Shown here in pieces: positions 52,697 to 64,000 of a DNA stretch of 64,000 bases; the first letter of the stretch is position 1; the number at the start of each line of letters is the position of its first letter. The notes below the pieces were generated by a model. The model did not search any database, was not told the origin of the DNA, and saw only the letters and a list, made by a program, of their open reading frames with translations. The stretch is taken from positions 10,704,621 to 10,768,620 of the forward strand of contig HG738137.1 in assembly GCA_000499405.2 (NCBI GenBank), in the 5' to 3' direction. This DNA is from Onchocerca volvulus. Taxonomy: Eukaryota; Nematoda; Chromadorea; Rhabditida; Onchocercidae. The position numbers and the translations under genes are program-made.

Positions 52697-53322
52697 ATGC
52701 TTGTTTTACATATCTTCAAAGAGCACAAACTGGATATTGATGTGCAACTGCGAAAGTACAATAAATATAGCCTTTCAATGACAGGTATATCATCCTCAAT
52801 CACAAATACTCCGAATTTGTATATCATTTCATCATTTTTCTAGATATAGTTACATGCGAATTTCCGCTTGCGACTAAATTTGCAGCATTGTTCGCAGAAT
52901 ATTTCCATTGTTCTGTTATCGCAGAGAAGCAACGATTTACTCATAATTACATGTATCCGTCAAGTACGTCAAGTACGCATTACATCCTTAGATTCCATTT
53001 CAGTTCTCAAAAATGCTATTGACCGTATCATCATCAGTCAAAAAACTGAAGAATCCGGTAAGTTTTTCGTCAGAAGCATAAAACTATAACGTTTGTTGAA
53101 TGAAATTAAACCAAATTTCGGTAGATCATTTTATTGCGTTGGATCATTTTGTTTTACTGTAAAAAGAAATCCAATGAGTATAATTAATGAAAACATGAGA
53201 GTAATATGTATTGTGTCATCTCTTCATTCTTTGGAATAGAAAATTATGATGGGTGACGTTTGGCTCCAAAATTTATAAATATGTGCCTTTCAGGTGACTC
53301 ATTACGAGTACAGAAGCTTTAA
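52697..53322 (+). CDS. Small protein of unknown function (96 aa)
   Basis: Four short exons (52697-52784, 52844-52963, 53004-53057, 53294-53322), each joined in phase 1, from ATG 52697 (in-frame TAA just upstream) to TAA 53322. Sequence landmarks: LVLHIFKEHKLDIDVQLRKY, CEFPLATKFAALFAEYFHC, KQRFTHNYMYPS, LKNAIDRIIISQKTEESG and the end DSLRVQKL. It is predicted mostly helical and soluble. The second intron is only 40 nt (GTACGT...TTTCAG). Without it the frame runs into a stop a few codons later. Four consecutive phase-consistent joins and four good splice sites favour a real gene, but each exon is short. It lies 1.1 kb upstream of the CSK gene on the same strand. No family recognised. Confidence 0.5.
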
Positions 53323-54419
53323 ATATTATATGATCCAGTTAACATAAAGGTCATTGGAATGGATCTGACCTTTGTACCGTATAGATCGGATAATGATGAT
53401 GTGAGCATAACATTTTAACTCGTCCAGACTTTTTTTCATCCGAGATATGTGCAAATTTCTCCTGCTTATTTGCTGATCATATAACACTAAAAAATAACTT
53501 TCTCATACAATCTTTTCCTCAAACATAAATTTTCAAAGAGAATTCATCTTTTCGGAATAGGTTCACCTGAGAGATGATTTTATTCTGCACATAATCCTCA
53601 ACGAGCCATCAAACGATCATATTATTTTTGACACTCTGAGAGAGCTTCATTTAAATAAAAATGAAAGGAATTTTTACAAAAAAAATTTTAATTTTTTAGT
53701 TTTATTCTCGCATTTCTTTCAGCTTCCATCTTCAAGTACTTCATCTTTCTCCTCAATTCAAATTCTTGCTTTTCATTGTTGACAAAATGATGTTTGTTTA
53801 TCAAAGAACGATCATTTTCTGCATTCTTCCTCCCTCTGTTCATTCATTATTTAAGCAAAAGGTCAAGTCAAATAGCCTTTTAACATTATTTTACAGATTC
53901 CCAATCTTGTGAAATCACACCTACCACCTGTCAGAACAATCATCGTATCGGGTGCCGCTTTCTACCTCTTTCCCTCCTCCCCCCTGTCTCTCATTTCCAA
54001 TTCAATTTCAAGTTATTTCAAACCGGGTATACCATCCAACCCGCGGACCGCAGGAATGGTTGTTATATTCTCTCTATCTCTCTCCTTCTCGATGTTGTCA
54101 CGCTGTAAAAGTTGTTTTCTTCCGTATTCCTTCATTTCGATCACTTCGATAATGGATGATTGATCGATAAGAGTATCAATGTCATTGGAATCACCCTCTT
54201 CCCCCGCCCCATCACCTATACGGGGATGAAAATGTGGAGCGTAACACCTCGTGCTCTTTCCATGTTAACCTTTTTGCGTTGGCACTTTTGTCATATGTGT
54301 TTTGTTTCCTATTATTCGCATTTCAGTCATAATGAAATTGATTTTAAGGAGGACAAAAAGAAAGTGAGAAAAGTGAGATCACTATTCTCGATTATCATCA
54401 GTGTTACTTCATCCAACTG
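53323..54419. other. Intergenic DNA upstream of the CSK gene
   Basis: Contains a less AT-rich, pyrimidine-rich patch at about 53950-54060, probably promoter. The overlapping plus frames of 66-86 codons at 53909-54420 show no recognisable domain; in particular no SH3. Confidence 0.45.
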
Positions 54420-58017
<3,598 letters not shown>

Positions 58018-59510
58018 ACTTGATAGTTGGGTGCTAAACTTTTCTAAGTGGTTTGGTTATGCAACGATTTCTATTAATTGTCTTAATTCGTCGAAATATT
58101 AGATCTCTTTCTTGGGATTTTCTTGATAATGGACGCTTGTGAAATGTTGCCGTGTCTTTACAGAAAAATCTTCAAAAATGCACATTATGAAAGAAACATT
58201 AGTACTGTTTACTCAATCCAAACTATAAAGCTGAACTATCGTTTCTTCATCTAATGCTGCTTTTAATTTGAGAAATAGCTTGCTTTGATCCATATGGCAA
58301 ATGAATGAAATGATTTTTTGGTTTAAATGAAATAGAGAGCAATGAGATGAATATTTGGAAATTTTTCTGCACAACAATAGGTAGAAATATCATTTATTTA
58401 TTTGTTATGTCGTATTTTTGGTTCTACTTTTTTGATTTCAAGGAAGTGTTACTAATGGATTACTAATGGATTATTATGCGTCGATTTGTTCATCCATATT
58501 TAAGTATTATCAATTTAATAATCCAGTTTTATCCTAGAGCAGGGCCAAGAGGCAGATTAGTCTTTTTAGGCTTTCTCTCATTAATTTATCGAAATGCTTT
58601 TCATAAATCCGTACAAAAATGAAGCTTGAAATTTTCCAGAAGATTTTATAATAATTAATGCGACAAGATCTCATAACTTCAATTTGACTAGTCGATGATT
58701 AGTTACGTCGATGTGCTGAGTTGGAACTTGTTGTTGTCATTTCATAGCTGATACTGTTTATCATAGGTATAAATTGTTTCAAAGCTTTTCCAAGTGCCCT
58801 TCTTTTTTTCTTTTTATTGGTTTCGTCACAATCATTAAAAATAAGATTCCGTCGAGTATGACTACACACGGATGTTTTTTAGAAACATAAATAATCTATT
58901 CTCTTATATGCAAATATAAATCTGTTTTTCTTATATGTAAATATTATTTTTAAATTGTAAACATGAATCTCACTACAAATTTTTCCTACATATTTAGCTA
59001 ATCAACAGCATTATTACTTTTAAAACTTACTCATCATCAGTAGTTATATGAGAAATACTAATGATGGGAGGAACATGATATATTTTGGATGTTTGGTTAT
59101 CATAACCTATTGAAGAAATAGAAATTATAAATCAGTGAATTAAAATCCGAATATTTTCATTCACTTTCGTAAAGTGATATTTATACAATCTGTGCAATTA
59201 TTAATTTTCCTTCTGGGATATATTCCTTTCGAGTTATGATGTTATGCGATATGTATTTTCTTTGCTTACTATTGCGATGCTATCGCAGGCTTAATCTCAG
59301 TAAAATTTGTACATAATATATTTGATATGAAGCAAATATTCATTGCACCTATATGACGTACTCTTCGTGGATTATTATTAATTATATTTTTTTTACATTT
59401 ATTTGTTAAAAATTGAGATCTTTAATATGGATAATGCGTATAATTATAATATGTTTATTTGAAGCCTCGAATGGCAATTTGTGATTGGAACATCAAAGAC
59501 TATAAACAGC
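58018..59510. other. 3' flank of CSK and intergenic DNA
   Basis: AT-rich, without a supported exon. An in-frame TGA at about 59473 precedes the first myotubularin ATG. Confidence 0.5.
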
Positions 59511-62500
59511 ATGCTATTGCATCCATCTGATGAACAACAACATCGCGATAGTTTTCGTTCCTATGTGGCAGCATATGACAATCAAATACCGGTTCGTTAT
59601 TTCATTTATGAGATCGACCTATCTCTTTCTGATAGTAATATCTCGTATTATTTCTGCTAAGATATAGCATATTTCAAGAATGCCATGTGAAAAGCGAAAT
59701 TATGCAAAATATTAAAATATCTGAACGATATGTTATATTTGCTTTAAATTATCTTTTGGACATAGCTTGCAATTTGATATAGAACTTATAATATGAAATA
59801 GATTTTCATAAATGAAGTTTCAGGTTAAAGATATTAACGAGGCACCGAATTTCATTCTTTTGGAGGGTAAGTATCATCTTATCATATATTGCATACCTAT
59901 GTAGTTCACCTATTTTTTGTCCAATTGTAATATATTGTGAAACTGAATTTTGTTATTGAGTTTTCAGGAGAGATAATATCATCACAGTGCGATGATGTGT
60001 TGCTCTATCCACCTTTCCAGGATAATTACTTTGTAAAACTTTATTGTACCAACTTTCGCATATGCTTTGTACCACTTACTCAGAAGGTTATTTATATTTC
60101 GTATTTCTTGGTATTCTTTTACAGCTTACTATAAAGGAGTACCAAATTATTATTATTATAATTTCATGCTTTTCATATTATTTGTTCCTCACTATAACTC
60201 TTCTACTATCGTTCTCTTGTTTTCAGCAACCAGATCCATGCTGTAGTCGAAGTATCATATTTACAGATGAACATCAAGTACCGCTATGCTCTATTGCTGC
60301 CATACATTACTCCTCATCACCTATCCGTTCGTCGTTCATATTTCGTTTCAACTTAATCTTACTCTTCCATCTCTTTGGTACACAGCCGATTTACCCGCAG
60401 ACATAACCTTTTGATTTAAAAGAGATGTGCAAATTTAGCTCTTGTAATTCTCTTGAATTCTGTCTTGCTTTACTCTGATGACTTTTACTGCGCACAAAGG
60501 CATTCTAATGGCATGTTCTTTCTTTTTTTTTTCAAACTTAAAAAAAATTAATCAAAATTACAGTTCGTTCGGGTGCTTCCATGAAAAAATATCGATTGAT
60601 GACAGCTCCAGCCTCACAGCTTGATATTATTTCGTCCATCAAAATATATACTAAAGTAAGGTCGCTTCATTAATTCAGGAATTCAGATCGCCTGTAGAAT
60701 CTTGGAGAGGTTATGGTTTTTTAAGATATCATTTTGAGAAATCATAATTTCTTTTTTCTCGCTGTTCTTTTTTGAATTTTAGTGTGCTGATGAATGAAGA
60801 TGATGTTGTTTCAGGACTTTCGGGTATGGACTTTCGATCTGCAGCGAAGCCAGTTTGCCGTGAATCTTGCAAATAATATTTATCATTTCTCTCGCCCTTC
60901 TTCACTTTCAAATTTAATACAGCTTTCTTGCGAAGGATTTCGAAAAACACTTCAGTCAAGTACACTTTGAATTTCTAAGTGAAAATTTATCCATCACATT
61001 TCATTTTAAAATATGTTATGTATTCTCACTGATGTTTTAAAAAAGTGATGTTTTAAATCACTTTTTCCAAATTGTAGATGACATTTGGTGTTGTTGAACT
61101 ATGATACTATTGGTATCAGTTAATATTAATCTATACCCACTATATAAAAACTCAGGGACTCAAACGAAACGATTTATTTAGGATTCTGTCGAAAAACGGC
61201 ATATAATATGTTCGCTTTTAGTTATGAGGAAAGCATAGCGTTACAGTGAGAGTTCTGATAATTCTTTTGACATACGATGTTTGCATAAAAGAAAATGAAT
61301 TAATCATTTGACGTTTTTACAAAATGAATTAATTGTTTTCCATTCTTTAAAAAATCACCTCGTGGTTTTTTAAAGAATGGAAAACAATTAATTCATTTTT
61401 ACATTTTTTTTTCTTACATAGATTTCATCAGAATTACCATAGTTTAATTATATTATTGTTCGAAGGTTTATTCTTTAACAGCTAATTTTATAGCATGCAA
61501 TTCACTGCTATACAACAGTGTGAATGATTGGCAAAAAGAGTTACGACGATGTGGGAACAGCGAAACACGATGGCGTATATGTTTTTTGAAATCAGAAATA
61601 CACCAGCAGAAGACAATTGTGCCCAGGTTTACGTGTTTCTATCTTTTTTCTATGGCTTTAGAGTCTTTTTATTACATTTTCTGTTTCTGATTCTATCTTT
61701 TTCAGTCTTCATACAACTTCTTTTATTTCTTCTACTCAACATTCTTCTAATCAATCTTCATACTACTTCTTTTAAATTTCAGCCTAACATTTATTGTTAC
61801 AGTTATCCACTTTGTGTTGTTGTTCCAAGTGATCTCTTTGATGTTACAGTATATGACAGCCTAATACCCAACTGGTGTAATGGCAGATTCCCAGTAAGTT
61901 GGCTTTCAAAATTAAAAAGACAAGGTCAAAGTAGATATTTTTTAGAACTTTCTTTGTTTGCAGCATTTTGTTTCAGATCTGGTGTTGGTCAGCTTCAAAT
62001 GGCAGTGCATTGCTTCGTTCATCTGCTTGTAATAAGGATCTTAATGCTCAAGAATTGTGGGAAAAGTGTGTTTTTCTGAAGATTTCATAAGAGATGGTTC
62101 AAGTAAGATCATTTGATTAGTTGTTTTTCGTTAGATAGCTTATTCTACTGATACCTTAACAGCGTGTCAATCCAAATGGATTTGCAGAGTATTGTGGCCT
62201 ATCTGTCAAGCTCATCCTCATCATCGACCACCTCAAGTAATTGATTGCGACATATCCGCTGTGCGTATATCATCTTCATTCGAGAAACTTCGCGAACTTT
62301 GCTCTATAGGTACTTATTATTTTATCTTATAGGTATGGATTAAAGCATTGTTAGAAATCGAGTTTAAAGATGTTTAAAGAGTTTCCAATGATATGAACAC
62401 TGTAGTAGAATTATGCAAAAAAAAAAGAAACTATATTTAGCTTTTGAGTAATCGCTCCTATAGAATAAAAAAAAAAAAAAAAAAAAAAGAGGATTGGAAA

Positions 62501-63989
62501 ACCAGGTAAACATTCTTTTTCCTTTATATATTTTCAGACTCAAAGGAACGTTTCGTTGAAAGAGAAAAGGAGTGGTACACATTGGTTGATGACACAGGCT
62601 GGTGTACTTTAGTATTTCGATGTCTTCAACTGTCGAATAAAGTTATTCACAGACTTATAGATAATCAACGATCCGTTATTGTGACAGGTTGGTCTCTTCA
62701 ATCTTAACAGTTTTCTCATTATTGTTAGCAATTATTCAATCATTTGAATCCATTCTACAGAAAATATTGATGAATAGAAAAAAGTGCAAGATTTTTATAA
62801 ATGAGTCCATATACGTAGTTGTATTAATTCATTTAACTAAATTTCAGTTGATAATTATTTTTTAAAAAATTTTTTTTGAAATATATTTGAAACAAATATG
62901 CACACTTCATAATACAGAAATAGACCACTTCCAGACCAAGATGGATTCAATGCATCGGCAGTAGTGGCATCATTAGTTCAGGTGTGTACAGATCGTTTCT
63001 ATAGAACGATAACTGGTTTTAGCGCGCTCATAGAAAAAGAATGGATCGCACTTGGACATCCTTTCGGGCTGAACATGTTTGGCTGCGCTCTCCTAGCCAA
63101 TATTCCGGTTTGAATCTTTCTTTGCAGATCCTTTACTGTTCATATATTTTTCAGTGCACTATATTACTCTTTTTCAGTGTTTATGGTATTTTCAAGTTTG
63201 CACACATTATAGAAATAATTCTCATTAAATTGCATAAAATATTTCATAACTGTGGCAATATATTATAGAATTCGAGACCGCAAGCTTGTACAGCAACTTT
63301 TCTCTTATTTCTGGACTGCGTGGCACAACTTATACGCCTTCATCCACTCTCGTTTGAATACTCGCATTATTTATTGATCGCACTTTGGGATCTATCCTTA
63401 ACTGGTCTTGCATCGTAAGTTTTTTCCCGTCGCTATTTCCTCTGCTTATGTAGTATCAGTCGGCAAGTAAATTAGAATGATCTAGTTGTTGCAATTTGCA
63501 GTTGTTAAAAAATGTTTGATAGTAACAGCATATGGATGTACATAAATTATATAAATGATACAAATATGATATCTACCTATCGATCGGTTTCTTGAATATG
63601 AACTGATACTGATATTGTACATTTGGAATTCTGTTCACTTCTTGAGAATGATGCCATGGTGTTCCGACATTATGCTTAACTTTAATATGGTCAGTTATCA
63701 TGTTTAAGTTTATTTTTGAATAATTATTTGTTGTTTAACGCTTTTCTTTTTATATTTTATAGCGGTTTGACATGCAATTCAGTGAATGATAGATTAACGC
63801 TATGCAAAACAGCTCCAACTTTTCCCCTTTCACAGTATTATACATCGAAATACTGCCTAATGTTCACCAATGTTCTTTACTCGGCGAATCTTTTGCTTGG
63901 TTTTGGTACGTTCCTTTTCGAGAAATTGATATAGCCGTTCGATATACGTATTTACCATCTTTAAATGGTTTTATTGAACACATTGAAAA
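59511..63989 (+). CDS. Catalytically inactive myotubularin, MTMR10/11/12 type (3' end outside window)
   Basis: Pseudophosphatase of the myotubularin family. Such members bind phosphoinositides and scaffold active myotubularins. Exons: 59511-59591, 59824-59866, 59968-60086, 60227-60326, 60564-60655, 60815-60959, 61494-61626, 61803-61893, 61977-62065, 62188-62309, 62538-62687, 62935-63107, 63269-63414, 63813-63989, about 553 codons so far. GRAM-like part: FILLEGEIISSQ, VKLYCTNFRICF, then YTKDFRVWTFDLQ. Phosphatase-like part: DWQKELRRCG, RWRICF, CVVVPSDL, IWCWSASNGSALLRSSAC, VRISSSFEKLRELCSI, FNASAVVASLVQVCTDRFYR, TITGFSALIEKEWIALGHPF, ATFLLFLDCVAQLIRLHP. Over the active-site loop it reads VIVTDQDGFNAS, so the CX5R Cys is Asp389 and the Arg is Ala395. 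Exon 4 has two possible phase-1 donors (60326 or 60377). The likely donor at 63989 shows the gene continues. The start ATG is the first after a stop. Confidence 0.88.
61321..61399. repeat. Perfect 34-bp inverted repeat (hairpin) in a myotubularin intron
   Basis: Arms 61321-61354 and 61366-61399 are exact reverse complements, separated by an 11-nt loop TCACCTCGTGG. The arms contain GAATTAATTGTTTTCCATTC and are AT-rich. It lies in the intron 60960-61493, so it would be transcribed as a hairpin with the pre-mRNA. Confidence 0.92.
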
Positions 63990-64000
63990 GTACGTTATTA

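Noticed and set aside
61528..62079. 183-codon plus-strand frame in the myotubularin gene
   Set aside because: It reads through an intron in a frame different from the family-matching one. The splice 61626 to 61803 restores the conserved sequence.

Overview
The window looks like nuclear DNA of a nematode, most likely a filarial or other spirurid (clade III) worm. It is strongly AT-rich with many poly-A/poly-T runs. Genes are split into many small exons by mostly short GT-AG introns. The proteins are animal housekeeping and signalling proteins whose closest named relatives are C. elegans genes. No bacterial operon signals, CRISPR array or phage genes were seen. Gene models were built by hand from splice sites, phase continuity and remembered family sequences; no search was run.

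Layout. 1-498 (+): last two exons of mitochondrial ATP synthase alpha (atp-1). 3457-3916 (-): a doubtful small membrane protein directly behind hrp-2. 4150-10848 (-): a complete 12-exon hnRNP Q/R gene (hrp-2). 10.85-25.33 kb: a gene-poor stretch of about 14.5 kb with microsatellites, a 25-bp tandem repeat and copies of a dispersed repeat. 25343-29396 (+): a six-exon calponin-homology protein. 32497-33998 (+): a complete seven-exon REV7/MAD2L2 HORMA protein of 209 aa, matching the human length. 34.5-35.25 kb: a tandem duplication. 39937-41207 (-): a 214-aa protein with a PNRC/Edc1-type mRNA-decapping motif. 42.8-43.06 kb (-): a weak coding candidate. 45077-47033 (+): a four-TM protein. 48284-49758 (-): an unrecognised 232-aa Cys-rich protein. 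52697-53322 (+): an unrecognised 96-aa protein. 54420-58017 (+): C-terminal Src kinase (csk-1) without a visible SH3 domain. 59511-end (+): a catalytically dead myotubularin of the MTMR10/11/12 type, running off the window.

The genes do not form one pathway. Themes are RNA metabolism (hrp-2, decapping enhancer), DNA-damage tolerance or spindle control (REV7), signalling and membrane lipids (CSK, myotubularin) and muscle or actin (CH-domain protein). The last three + strand genes lie head to tail 1.1-1.5 kb apart. The most notable observations are the decapping-enhancer motif in a nematode gene, the SH3-less CSK with a decayed second copy of its first exon, the C-to-D and R-to-A dead active site of the myotubularin, a perfect 34-bp inverted repeat inside a myotubularin intron, two orphan genes, and a dispersed repeat that keeps one reading frame between copies.
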